Of a stretch of DNA of 64,000 nt, positions 23,911 to 36,092 are shown one piece after another. Under the pieces are notes generated by a model. The model made no database searches. It was not told the origin of the DNA and was given only the letters and a program-made list of their open reading frames with translations. Source of the DNA: Ceratothoa steindachneri (Eukaryota; Arthropoda; Malacostraca; Isopoda; Cymothoidae); the NCBI GenBank assembly GCA_963969495.1, contig OZ018321.1, positions 190,782,985 through 190,846,984 on the forward strand, written 5' to 3'. The first letter of the stretch is position 1. The number at the start of each line of letters is the position of its first letter. The translations under genes were made by a program, and so were the position numbers.

Positions 23911-25256
23911 AGTATCAATAGATAAGGCTAAGTACTTTCACACGTTGCTTAAAAAATAAGTGTAGTTTTTATTAATGGAACGATGGTTGCGAATAGTAAT
24001 TACAACTCGCAAACTATGCTGAAGTATTTATGTATTTGTTAAAGTGAAATTGAGGCCAGAGGAGAGCATCTGCAAAAAATTCGTAAAGAAAAAAGGTTAG
24101 ATTAGAGGAAGCGAAAATGTGTGAAATATATATAGCCACAGATCCTGGGCCGAAAGGACATGCAACTACGAGCCTCGAGGTTGGCCGTCTTCAGTAATAC
24201 TGTGTTATATCGTCACATGACGAATAAATATGACAGTACTGAATATACCATAAATTGCAATCAGACTAATGATGCGTAGGTATGATCTTCCTGACTCATT
24301 TACGTATGGAAATAAAATATACTAGTTTAACCTCTCTCAAACGTTTCCAAAACTATTCGTTGCTTCGATATTATTATAATTTAACTATTTTGTGGTAATA
24401 AAAAAAAACAGCGAAGCTAAATTATATCCTCGTTGGACGACAATACACACTTACCGGTCGCATTAATTTCGTTTCTACATATTTAAGTTTAAAATTACTT
24501 TACCGTATCTCATTCGAACTTAAGGTTGATTAGTGTATGAAAGTCCTAATTCCCCTCTTCTTCTTCTGCAAGGCTTTGCAAAGGTTCTTTTACCCTACTT
24601 TTCTGTCGAATTTGTCGAAAGAGAATAAAAAGACCAAAACTCCAACAGATCATTTGCAACAGATAAAACCAAGTTATTGACCGAAAACTTGGGAGGGACA
24701 AGGACATTGTTTTCAATATTTTTAAACACATCTCTAATAGACACGTGTTTATATGTGCGTTTGGCGATCTGCCACAAAAGCTAATTTATTTCAACAATAA
24801 CGGACTCCACGAGACCTTTACTCGCCAGCTAACCTTCTGACTTCTAGTTTCACTGCAACACATTTCTTTAGTGTCTCTACGAGAATGTGTGGATGAGAGG
24901 ATGGACGTTTCCTAACTCACAAAGACTTTCACACTTTCTACCGTGGTGTACTCACCTCAAAATGAATGTTTGGAAGGAGGATACGCTGAATTTATGCAGG
25001 TTTCCTACCTATTGACCCTCTCTTTACTGAAGTGTTCTAATGACTCAAATGACGGGTGCCATGATTGTTCTTCCAGCAAATTCACCATTCAATTTCCACA
25101 AATTAGTGCTTCCATTAAAAAAATGAAGCTTGCTGGAGATAAAAATATCTCATTTGATTTTTATACTACCTAAATTACATGTTTCTCCCCATCATAAACA
25201 AAGAAGGTTATGAGTCGTATATTTGAGCAAATGAGACGCAGTCCCTCGGAAATCCT
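23910..25256. other. No gene seen; possible Penelope-like scrap at 24128-24200
   Basis: AT-rich sequence. Around 24140-24190, GGGCCGAAAGGACATGCAAC followed by GGTTGGCCGTCTTCAG resembles Penelope-like terminal regions, but the match is weak. Open frames at 24546-24777 (-) and 24943-25173 (+) have no recognisable domain. Confidence 0.3.
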
Positions 25257-25452
25257 TCCTGGTTTCAGAAGTGACTTGGTTTCCATTTTCAGTCCAAGAA
25301 CAATGATAGCAAAGGGTGAAGGGTTAGGAATTGATATTTGGGAAGTTCTAAACATAAACACAGAGTGAAAAATGTTTAGAACTGTCCCATATAAACCTTT
25401 TGCTATCATTGTTCTTGGACTAAATAGGAAAGCCAGACACTTCCAAAACCAG
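25257..25452. repeat. Long imperfect hairpin (foldback)
   Basis: The arms pair along nearly the whole length: AGTCCAAGAACAATGATAGC (from 25292) pairs with its reverse complement at about 25398-25422; inside, AGTTCTAAACAT pairs with ATGTTTAGAACT, leaving a loop of about 16 nt near 25361-25375; outside, CTGGTTTCAGAAGTG pairs with CACTTCCAAAACCAG. Arms are about 90 bp. Short frames on both strands here are by-products. Likely a foldback MITE or a two-copy inverted duplication; a hairpin RNA source is possible. Confidence 0.75.
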
Positions 25453-25456
25453 TGTC

Positions 25457-27112
25457 ATGAATAAAGGCTTTCCGAAGGACTGCGTCGTTAAGAAGCTCGA
25501 TACCACGTCATTGGTCATGGAAGTCTTGATTGCACATTTTCTCACCATGTTTAAACTTTTAAAAAAGATTCGCAAGTGTATTCTAATGGAACTTGAGACA
25601 CTCAATTGCTTTACTATCATATCTTTATTATTTTTATTTCTCTACCCGTCCTCTTCTAGTTGTTTTCCCCTTGTTTCTCGTCAATGAGCTCTACGCCTTT
25701 TTGCTCGCCGCTAACTCCTTTTTCCTCTCAATGAATCAAGTTTCCATTCGCTTCCATAACAGCTCTCTCCCCCGAAACACACAATACAGCCAAACAACTG
25801 ACCTTTCAAAAGGGAAGAAAAACTGGTTCCTCATAATGTTGACTCATTCATTATGAGGTACATTAAATTATTTAGGCCTAGGAAGATCTCTCAAAATGGC
25901 GAGTGCTGCCTGCGCAAACCATTTGTGGCTATGGCAAACAGAAAAAGAAGTGAGCAAATTACAGCACAGCAAGGTTTGTTTTTTTTCACTACTGATAAAA
26001 CGACACGGGTGGAGTGGCGTCCGTCAAAGATAAGCCAACGAAGAGAGAGGTGGCCGAATTCATTACCTGTGAAAGATTTTAAGCTCAGGCCGAGAAAATA
26101 CATCTACCAATTAGCACTCCCTGTATTATTACTTAGATTCGCATTGTTTAGAAGTTTCGAATGTATTTGTGTGTGCGATGAGAGTATTATAATTCCTCAT
26201 TTTCATTCTGTAGGCGAAGAAAAGCGAACTACAGCGTCCATTACAAATTCCTGCTTGGTATTTGCTTACTAAGATTTGTGATCTGCATCTGCGATGGGCC
26301 GAGACCACGAGAACACCAAATTACAGATGCAGATTTATTCATCCATCCCTCAGACTCGTTAAGTACTCAACACGAATATAGCACATCTCCCTCTCTCTCC
26401 CACATACACATGTACACATATACTATACATTATCTGTTTTGCATGTATTAATAAAATATAAGTACATCCATCATGGTCCACAATGGCGTGTCAAGTATAG
26501 TATGTATATGCCACCATGATGCAACTGATAACTGGAGGATTGCGCCCCCACCCTCCATCCTAAATTGCCGCAGGAAAGCTAGCAGCTATATATCTTCCGT
26601 ATATTTTCACTTCCTCAATATTCCTATCTTTCTTTGAAGATTTCACCTTATAAAGGTTACGTGGGGAAGGCCCTGACTGGTTTTCGCTTGAAAAATAAAA
26701 CATCCTTCATAACCCCAAGGAATGCTTATACCTAGCTAAGTAAATTGCTCATTCGCGCGAAGGAGAGAAATTCAAGGCAATTGTTTGATTTTAGGCGGAT
26801 AAAAGAGAGAAAGGAAATCTAAAGGCAACAAGTAATACCAAATATATGTCAATAACAAAGATTTCAATAGAGGAGAAGTTTAATGAATTATTAGGAAAAG
26901 GGGCAGCAATTTGGGCACATAAGCGCAATAACTGCCAAGTGTAGGCCATGAATGGTCTTTTGCAGTCTCCTTCTTTTCTTATGTTTCTTAATAGGAGCCA
27001 TCCTTGTCAACCATCCTCTCCTAGCCCGATCACTTCCAGATGCTGCCTTTTCGTGTTTAGGCTAGGCGACTATTACACGCACGAATGATCAATAATTCTA
27101 ATTTGTTTATGC

Positions 27113-27114
<2 letters not shown>
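25457..27114. other. No gene seen
   Basis: Includes an open frame at 25853-26272 (+, 139 codons) with no domain, and a perfect 10-bp hairpin CCTCATAATG/CATTATGAGG (25829-25858). Not supported as coding. Confidence 0.35.

Positions 27115-27185
<71 letters not shown>
27115..27185. repeat. (TA)n microsatellite
   Basis: Pure TA run of about 71 bp. Confidence 0.95.
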
Positions 27186-27188
<3 letters not shown>

Positions 27189-28006
27189 CATTCCCTTTGT
27201 TTATAAGGAGAAAAAAGAAATAGTCTGCCCAGATAAATCTAGCAGCTTGCCTCTCGCCTTGAAAAAGTGACTCACTGACCACGTTTCTCATTAAAACTCG
27301 TTGGAATTTAGGTTATCCAATGGGGGATGATTTGCTTCTCAAACTGTGATGCCTCATAAATACACTTTCGGCTAATTTACTCTGAGCTGAGGAGCAGAAG
27401 AATTGTTCTCTTCTATTTAAGCTCTACATTCCAGGGCTTAAAAGAAAAACATGTTACATGGATAAAGGCAGAACGTTTAGATTGTGGACGTGGTGCTAAC
27501 TAAACATTTCTCCATATTTTCACGTAAAATAATACGTTCCAAGGGCATAGACAAGCTGATTTATCATAACCACAAACGCAGGAAAGATTGCATAAACCTT
27601 GCCTAATGGCGAATATACAGCCTCCGCCCGCTTTCTTTACGCACTCTCCCTTCACAAGAGAAGATACAGTATTCCACATAGTATAAAAAAGCGCATGGCT
27701 CTTCCATTCACAGTCACATTCACTCTATTTATCGAGGAAGGGCTGACCTATGTAAATTCCATCCATTTACATCCGCAAGCATTCATCGGTGAGAGACTTG
27801 CAATCAATCACATTCTCAATCACCGCCCTCAGTCGTCTCTTGTCATCTGCGACACCAATAACTTCACATCGCTTTATTCAGCAAAGAATGACTTTAATTC
27901 ACTCAAGTTCACTCATTCACTGGAAATTCAAAGGACAAATTGAGTTAAACAGGTGGCGATTACATAATGTATATATCCCATGAGCGCGAGAGAATGATGA
28001 AATAAA
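27186..28006. other. No gene seen
   Basis: Open frames at 27599-27943 and 27789-27983 (+) are low-complexity and without domain resemblance. Confidence 0.35.
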
Positions 28007-28331
28007 TCCAACACACCACAAGAAAGAGAAAACGGAATAATATATTTTCTTCGTAAATAGTTATTTCCTTTGTCCTTTGAATTTCCAATCAATTTCTCTT
28101 TCTCATTCCCGATCGACCTTGCGAAGCATGCCTTAAAAGCTTATCTATTCGGAAAATTTTTGACTTCGGCGTAGCCGAGTGGTTAAAGGTACGGTTTAAT
28201 TGAGATGAAAGCGGTTGCTCGCTGCCTCAGTGTGCTTGTTTCGAATCCCTCTCCAACTCGGATTTTTCGAAGTAGGAAATAACTATTTCTAAAGAAAAAA
28301 TTAGACCATTTTCTCTTTCTTGCGATGTGTT

Positions 28332-28334
<3 letters not shown>
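28007..28334. mobile_element. Foldback element with tRNA-like core
   Basis: Left arm 28007-28068 and right arm 28275-28334 are inverted copies of about 60 bp (shared CAAGAAAGAGAAAA and AAATAGTTATTTCC). The roughly 206-bp interior holds a tRNA-like segment (28165-28262). The right arm abuts (TA)n. No coding sequence. Confidence 0.7.
28165..28262 (+). repeat. tRNA-Ser-like pseudogene / SINE head
   Basis: A-box GTAGCCGAGTGGTTAAAGG (28171-28189) is an almost exact match to the D-arm of tRNA-Ser/Leu types, and GTTTCGAATCCC (28238-28249) matches the B-box. The T-stem and acceptor stem do not pair well, so it is not a functional tRNA. Confidence 0.6.

Positions 28335-28397
<63 letters not shown>
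28335..28397. repeat. (TA)n microsatellite
   Basis: TA run between two foldback structures. Confidence 0.95.
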
Positions 28398-28400
<3 letters not shown>

Positions 28401-28430
28401 GATAAGTTATTGCAGTAACGCAATTAATTA

Positions 28431-28565
28431 TGCGGTTAAAAGGCTATTTTGGGCAAACACAGTCTTCCTCAAAGCCCTCGGGAGGAGCTCTTCTCACATA
28501 CACAAGAAGGTAACATTTCCGAGGGTTTTGAGGAAGACTGTGTTGGCCAAAAATAGCCTTTAACC

Positions 28566-28569
<4 letters not shown>
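28431..28569. mobile_element. Palindromic MITE-like hairpin
   Basis: Arms of about 50 bp: CGGTTAAAAGGCTATTTTGG from 28433 pairs with CCAAAAATAGCCTTTAACCG ending at 28566, and CACAGTCTTCCTCAAAGCCC pairs with its counterpart at 28519-28546. The loop is about 35 nt. Flanking TA on both sides fits a TA-targeting (Tc1/mariner-type) MITE. A pre-miRNA-like fold is possible but not shown. Confidence 0.75.

Positions 28570-28650
<81 letters not shown>
28567..28650. repeat. (TA)n microsatellite
   Basis: TA run of about 84 bp between the hairpin and mariner copy A. Confidence 0.95.
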
Positions 28651-28652
<2 letters not shown>

Positions 28653-28653
<1 letters not shown>

Positions 28654-29584
28654 GAGGGGCGGTCAATAAGTTTTGCAATTCGGATATAAGGAAACAAGAT
28701 ATGAGGAAAAGTGTTTTATTATTTTTCAATATAACTACCCTCGACTTCAATGCACTTGCGCTACTTGTCCCTGAGGCTTCGAATTCCCGACAACCAGAAA
28801 TCTCCCAACTGCTGTTCAATCCACTCTTGGACGGCGAGCTGGACATCTTCATTGTCCCCAAACTGGCGTCCACGCAGTGCAGCCTTGAGCTGGCGGAATA
28901 AAAAAATAGTCGCTAGGGGCCAGATCTGGACTGTAGGGAGGATGGTTGAGCTCCTCGAATCCGCACTCGGGCAGGGCAGCTTGTGCAACTCTGGCCTTGT
29001 GGACTTTGACGAAGTTAAAGTTGATCATGGGGCGTGTGGTTTCTAGGGACTCAACGGGCAGAGACCTTGGTCATGGCCAAATTGTCGTGGATGATGTTGA
29101 TAACACTTCCATGTGATATTCCAAGTTCTCGCTCGATTTCTTCGACCTTCCCCCGTCAATTTCCGACGATGATCCTCTCCACACGGGCCACATTGTCCTC
29201 GTTGGTCACGTCTGACGGGCGTCCTGGACGGGGTCATCTTCAAGGGACTCACGACCATGGCGGAACTCCCTATTCCAGCGAGCAATGGTTGCATAGGAAG
29301 GGGCAGTGTCGGTATACACTGCAACCATGTGTTCATGGATCTCTTTTGCATTCTTGCCTTCCTTGGTCAAAAGTTTGATCACTGCGCGGTGCTCAACCTT
29401 CTCCATTGTTGAAAAGTCTGTATCTGACGATCTGCGATCAGCTACTGCTTCTTAAATCGACGAGGCAGGAGGCGTGCGGTTGCAGGTCCTGACTTGTCAT
29501 AAGTTGTCCTAACACTCCCACAAACAGCCATCCCTCTTCCTCTGTTTTGCCCTACAGATTCGCAAAACTTATTGACCGCCCCTC

Positions 29585-29585
<1 letters not shown>
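28653..29585 (-). mobile_element. Internally deleted mariner, copy A
   Basis: About 933 bp with inverted ends GAGGGGCGGTCAATAAG, set inside (TA)n. The minus-strand transposase starts MEKVEHRAVIKLLTKEG with the N-terminal helix-turn-helix (ATIARWNREFRHGR) and resumes with KARVAQAA and the PPYSPDLAPSDYLLF-type C-terminal motif, but the middle third is missing. Only about 15 codons separate WVPRNLT-type sequence from the VHKARVAQAA stretch, where mariners normally have about 100, including the TGDE Asp. Frame changes add to this. It cannot encode an active transposase but keeps both ends, so could move if a full-length relative supplies the enzyme. Confidence 0.9.

Positions 29586-29589
<4 letters not shown>

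Positions 29590-29665
<76 letters not shown>
29590..29665. repeat. (TA)n microsatellite
   Basis: TA run on the right of mariner copy A. Confidence 0.95.
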
Positions 29666-29668
<3 letters not shown>

Positions 29669-29813
29669 TAAATGCAGGGTCGTTTTTTTTCTTAGCAATA
29701 TTAATATAAAAGCGAAATAAGGACGAATAAATATCAATAAGTTATATATGACCCAAACAATCAACACGAATTAAGAAAATACAAAATTTGTCAAAACATA
29801 TAACATCAGCAAC

Positions 29814-30291
29814 CAGTGGCAGATCGAGGATAAAAATTTAGAGGGGTGGGGGTGCAACTTGAATTTCTCCCTCTAAGTAGTCTGAGAAAAGATCATTGAT
29901 GATTAATAATGGTTATCTTACACAGCATTAATAATAACAGTACATCACACGCAGGAGTGAGCCCTAATTCTCTCAAATCTGATTTTTTTTCCATTCACCA
30001 GAAAATTTTGAATTGTGGTTTATTGTACTTTTTGGACGTCAGCTGAGATATAATACTGAATTTAATAATTATTTTTTAGATTTACCTGAAGTTTAGACAT
30101 GTATCATATAAGATAAATTCGAACACAATTGTTTAAAAAACTGTTTTATATATGTTCTATATTATTACATAACTCCTTTCTGAATATCAGAATCCAATTA
30201 GGGTTTAAAAAAGAAATACATATAAATATAAACGGGTCTGAAAATTGCGGGGGCTTTAGACACTTAGCCCCCCACCCTGACTCCGCGCCAG
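29814..30291 (+). mobile_element. hAT-like non-autonomous element, copy A
   Basis: 478 bp flanked by a perfect 8-bp duplication TCAGCAAC (29806-29813 and 30292-30299), the length expected for hAT insertions. Ends are CAGTGGCAGATCGAGG and, in reverse complement, CTGGCGCGGAGTCAGG, with GGGGGG-rich subterminal parts. No open frame. A truncated inverted copy is at 23289-23695. Confidence 0.82.
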
Positions 30292-30411
30292 TCAGCAACA
30301 TATAACAGATGAAGCCCTGTGAAGGGAAAATTATAACAACACCAAACTGATACAGGAATCTCATCGAGAGTTCCTTGTCTTTGATGAGGTCTTTTATTCC
30401 TGGATGTTAAC

Positions 30412-31300
30412 TTACTCCTTGGGGATAAATGCCTTCAGTCTCTCTTTGTAGGCTGACCTACGATGCCTTACGCCCTCTTCCTGGTCCTGCCAGAGAGTTT
30501 CTAGTGGGTTCATATCCGGATACGTGGTTGGAAAGTCTATCACCGTGATATTGTTGTCCCGAAACCACTGTATGGTGGATGCAGACTTGTAAAATAGAGC
30601 ATTGTCCTGCTGAAAAATCACATTCCTGCGATATCTGGAGGGGTCTCGGGCTGAGAGCAGCATGTAATTTCTCATAACAGCTTGGTACTTCTCTGAATTC
30701 ATGGTGCTATTACAAACGGCGAAATGACCCAACTTTGAACTTGAGATGTAGCACCTTATCATTACAGAGCGGCCGCTTTGCTTTACGGTTGGCACTATGC
30801 ATTCTAGATTTCACTGTTCTCCTGCCCTCATACGGTTCTAACGTTGTTTGTGGGTCGAGAACAACTGTAAAGTGAACTCGTCAAACCATAAATACAATTT
30901 GCCACTGATGCATGGTTAGGTTGCGGTAAACATGTGCCCAAGCCAGCCGATGTCGTTTCTGCTGAAGGTTGATCAGCGATTACCGGCAGCCTTAATATTG
31001 CTTCGTGCCTTGCAAAGCAGTCTGAGATGGACTTCTGATAGATGCATCAACTTGGCCGCCCTTTGTCTACTCATTTCGATAGCTCATGCGACGCAGATAC
31101 CTTCCGTCACGTTGCCTACTGTCCTTGGGCCGCACGGACCAAGTTCGGTCTTGGATGTTCTTACTTTGTTAGATCGTCGTCAACAATGCCAAATTCAGAA
31201 TTTGATCCGCCGCCCCTGTCTGTGATTCATCTACAGCTGAAACCGTCCACGTGTAACGTGCGTATCAGACTTCTCTCCTCCACGGTATAGTTGGGTGTTT
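30412..31300 (-). pseudogene. Tc1-like transposase remnant
   Basis: The open part (30795-30412, 127 codons) reads as the catalytic half of a Tc1 transposase: KQSGRSVMIRCYISSSKLG, then MNSEKYQAVMRNYML, NVIFQQDNALFYKSAS with the second Asp, and YPDMNPLETLW with the final Glu (DD34E pattern). Just upstream in another frame, LYLWFDEFTLQLFSTHKQR (about 30905-30850) carries the first Asp. The N-terminal DNA-binding part decays towards 31300. At least one frameshift and stops. Terminal inverted repeats not located. Confidence 0.78.
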
Positions 31301-31319
31301 TCGCCATTATCATATTATC

Positions 31320-31760
31320 AGAGTCAGTCGCATCACCAAGGCCACTGCTGCAGTCAAGACTCTGTACAGGTTCAGAAATCTTCGTCAAAGCAACAAAAAG
31401 AAGATCTATACTGCACTAGTTAGATCGACGTTGCTTTACCCCGCTTCCGCCCTCTCCTGTGCCTCAAAGACACAGAAGAGGAGACTACAAGTGGTGCAGA
31501 ATAAATGCGTGTACCTAATCACAGGTACACGCAGAATGGAAAGAAGAACGCAAGAAGAGCTGCACCGAGAGGCGGGGTTAACCCCCATTAACGTTGTCAT
31601 CGAAGAACGGACAAGGAATATGCTGGAAAAGGTCAATCGTTTGGACGAAGATATCGTACAAATGATAGACCAAAACAGAAGAGAAGTATGTCGCGCCAGA
31701 TTTCCAAGCTCCGCTAGGATTTTAGCTGGCGGAGCAGAAGTACCGTTCTACGCTAGATGA
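31320..31760 (+). pseudogene. Jockey/CR1-type RT C-terminus, 5'-truncated
   Basis: One clean open frame of about 146 codons ending at a natural stop after PFYAR. It reads RITKATAAVKTLYRFRNLRQ, TALVRSTLLYPASALSC, LQVVQNKCVYLITGTRR, then a terminal region with EELHREAGLTPINVVIEERT. This is the thumb and C-terminal tail of a Jockey-type non-LTR RT. No upstream RT core is present, as expected for 5' truncation on insertion. The frame has no internal stop, so the insertion is probably younger than the other non-LTR remnants in the window. An A/C-rich 3' UTR continues to about 32060. Confidence 0.8.
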
Positions 31761-32532
31761 GTCAATTTACCCCAAACTAAGAAAAAACTACCGATCGTGA
31801 AACCAACCGATTTTGACAAAATTCACTGATAACGACAAAACTAACCAACTAAGACAACTACCGAAGAAGGAATCCTACACAAGAAAACGACAATCACCGA
31901 ACAAGACTACAAGAAGAAACACTGTACACAAAATACACACACTACAAAATCACGAAAAAACAAAAAGATACTAAAACAAACACAGTAAGTTAATATTAAC
32001 AACTTACAAATACAACAGCTAACGCGCACACCATAAACAAAAATATTAGCAATAAAGACAAATGGCTTGAACGCCAAACTATATGTTATATATATACCTG
32101 TATATATATATATATGTATAAAAACCCATAAAAACAACAACGAAACCACAAATCAAATATATTTGAAAGCGATAGGCCTGATCACCAGGCTCTTGCATCA
32201 CTTTGCACCCTACCACACTTCTTTCTCTTTTCACCACTGGTCTACTTTCCGCTATCTATTCACACACCCTTTCTATCCCCTTATCTGCATACTCTCACAT
32301 ACACTGGGTCAATCAGAGTCAGTCGACATGGAATATCATATAAATCAACAAATATGTGTTATGTGAAGACATTTTAACTGTAACGTACCACATAATGATG
32401 GCACGATTTCATCCATTTCTTTAGCATTGCCCTTTTAGATATTTTCAAAGAATTTATTAGGAAGCTTTTACCCTCATTTTGCTATCCATATACATCGGAC
32501 ACATGTATGCTATCCCACACCGATATATTTAT
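31761..32532. other. Probable 3' UTR of the non-LTR fragment, then unassigned sequence
   Basis: 31761-32060 is strikingly A- and C-rich (ACAAAACTAACCAACTAAG-type sequence), as in retrotransposon 3' UTRs, with a short TATATA run near 32090-32115. 32150-32520 has no recognisable feature. Confidence 0.35.
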
Positions 32533-33950
32533 CAGGGTTAGCAAATAAAAAACAACCCCGGTTTTATCACCGGGGTTTGGGGAGGGGATGGGGGGGCTTT
32601 TTGAAGTGAAATTTAAAAAACCCGGGTTTTCGGTGTTTTTTCAAAATTACACTTTTCTTTCAAGAAATAAACGCTACTTATCATTATTTTATTCAAAATG
32701 CATATTTATGTTTATAATTTCAACAAATATGTATTAAATTAAGATGATTTCTTTGATACTGATTAATAATAATTCATCTCTCCTTCTACAGATTATGGCT
32801 ATCATGGGTCCCCACAATTCTCGCTCAGTGATTTGTTCTTACCTTAATATAATTATTAAACTAATTAATTATTAATATTATATAAAAATAGAGATACGAG
32901 GGGTGGTCAATAAGTTTTGCAATTCGGATATAAGGAAACGAGATATGAGGAAAAGTGTTTTATTATTTTTCAATATAACTACCCTCGACTTCAATGCACT
33001 TGCGCCACTTGTCCCTGAGGCTTCGAATTCCCGACAACCAGAAATCTCCCGACTGCTGTTCAATCCACTCCTGGACGGCGAGCTGGACATCTTCATCGTC
33101 CCAAAACCGGCGCCCACACAGTGCAGCCTTGAGCTGGCGGAATAAAAGGTAGTCGCTAGGGGCCAGATCTGGACTGTAGGGGGGATGGTTGAGCTCCTCG
33201 AATCTGCACTCGCGCATGGCAGCTTGTGCAACTCTGGCCTTGTGGACTTTGAGGACGTTGAAGTCGATCATGGGGCGTGAGGTTTCTAGGGACCCAACGG
33301 GTAGAGACCTTGGTCATGGCCAAATTGTCGTGGATGATGTTGATAACACTTCCATGTGATATTTCAAGTTCTCGCTCGATTTCGTCGACCTTCACCCGTC
33401 GATTTTCGAGGATCATCCTCTCCACACGGGCCACATTGTCCTCGTTGGTCACCTCTGACGGGCGTCCTGGACGGGGGTCATCTTCAATGGACTCACGACC
33501 ATGGCGGAACTCCCTATTCCAGCGAGCAATGGTTGCATAGGAAGGGGCAGTGTCGGTGTATACTGCAACCATGCGTTCATGGATCTCTTTTGCATTCTTG
33601 CCTTCCTTGGTCAAAAATTTGACCACTGCGCGGTGCTCAATCTTCTCCATTGTTGAAAAGTTTGTAACTGACGATCTGCGATCAGCTACTGCTTCTTAAA
33701 TAGACGAGGCAGGAGCGTGCGGCTGCAGGTCCTGAGTTGTCATAAGTTGTCCTAACAACCCCACAAACAGCCATCCCTCTTTCTCTGTTTTGCATTACCG
33801 ATTTGCAAAACTTATTGACCGCCCCTCGTAGCTATTCTTTTTCTACGTTATTCTAATGCTTGTAGTGTTTGCTTTTTGAAAACCCCCAGAATAAAACCCG
33901 GGTTTTGAGGGGAGCGCTTTTTCAAAATTTGCGTTTTTTGGCCAACCCTG
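32533..33950. mobile_element. hAT-like non-autonomous element carrying a nested mariner
   Basis: Ends CAGGGTTAGCAAATAAAAAA and, in reverse complement, CAGGGTTGGCCAAAAAACGC form an inverted repeat, with further matching GGTTTTAT and CCCCGGTTTT/CCCGGGTTTT blocks. The flanks ATATTTAT (32525-32532) and ATATTCAT (33951-33958) match at 7 of 8 positions, as expected for a hAT target duplication. After subtracting the mariner (32897-33828), the element is about 486 bp with no transposase. Confidence 0.78.
32897..33828 (-). mobile_element. Internally deleted mariner, copy B
   Basis: 932 bp, ends CGAGGGGTGGTCAATAAG and CGAGGGGCGGTCAATAAG (reverse complement of the right end), with TA on each side. The minus-strand N-terminal part is open from MEKIEHRAVVKFLTKEG (33650) through the helix-turn-helix (ATIARWNREFRHGRES), the GRPSE linker and SHGSVINIIHDNLAMTKVS to RWVPRNLTPHD, then jumps to KARVAQAAMREC and PPYSPDLAPSDYLLF (33271-32963) in a different frame. 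The missing middle holds the TGDE region. It is the best-preserved of the three copies and lies inside a hAT-like element. Confidence 0.92.
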
Positions 33951-33958
33951 ATATTCAT

Positions 33959-35892
<1,934 letters not shown>

Positions 35893-35905
35893 GTTGTTGG
35901 ACTTC

Positions 35906-35940
35906 ACTTTTTATCCAGGGCAACGCCCTGGATAAAAAGT
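35906..35940. repeat. Perfect 16-bp hairpin
   Basis: CTTTTTATCCAGGGC, a 3-nt loop AAC, then GCCCTGGATAAAAAG, plus one further A-T pair. Lies between two long (TA)n arrays. Confidence 0.9.
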
Positions 35941-35995
35941 TACTTAATTTCCGAACTCATATTTTATTTTACCTGGGCAACGATAAGTATGTCTG

Positions 35996-35997
<2 letters not shown>

Positions 35998-36089
<92 letters not shown>
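35998..36089. repeat. (TA)n microsatellite
   Basis: Pure TA run, left neighbour of the maT-type element. Confidence 0.96.

Positions 36090-36092
<3 letters not shown>

Noticed and set aside
28165..28262. Functional tRNA-Ser gene
   Set aside because: Boxes A and B are good but T and acceptor stems do not pair and the length is off; treated as tRNA-like pseudogene or SINE.
28701..29378. Plus-strand frames over mariner copy A (and equivalents at 32903-33622 and 46287-46849)
   Set aside because: Antisense shadows of the transposase; the sense strand carries the family motifs.
35906..35940. Helitron 3' terminus
   Set aside because: The hairpin is present but no CTRR end or 5' TC signal follows at the expected distance.
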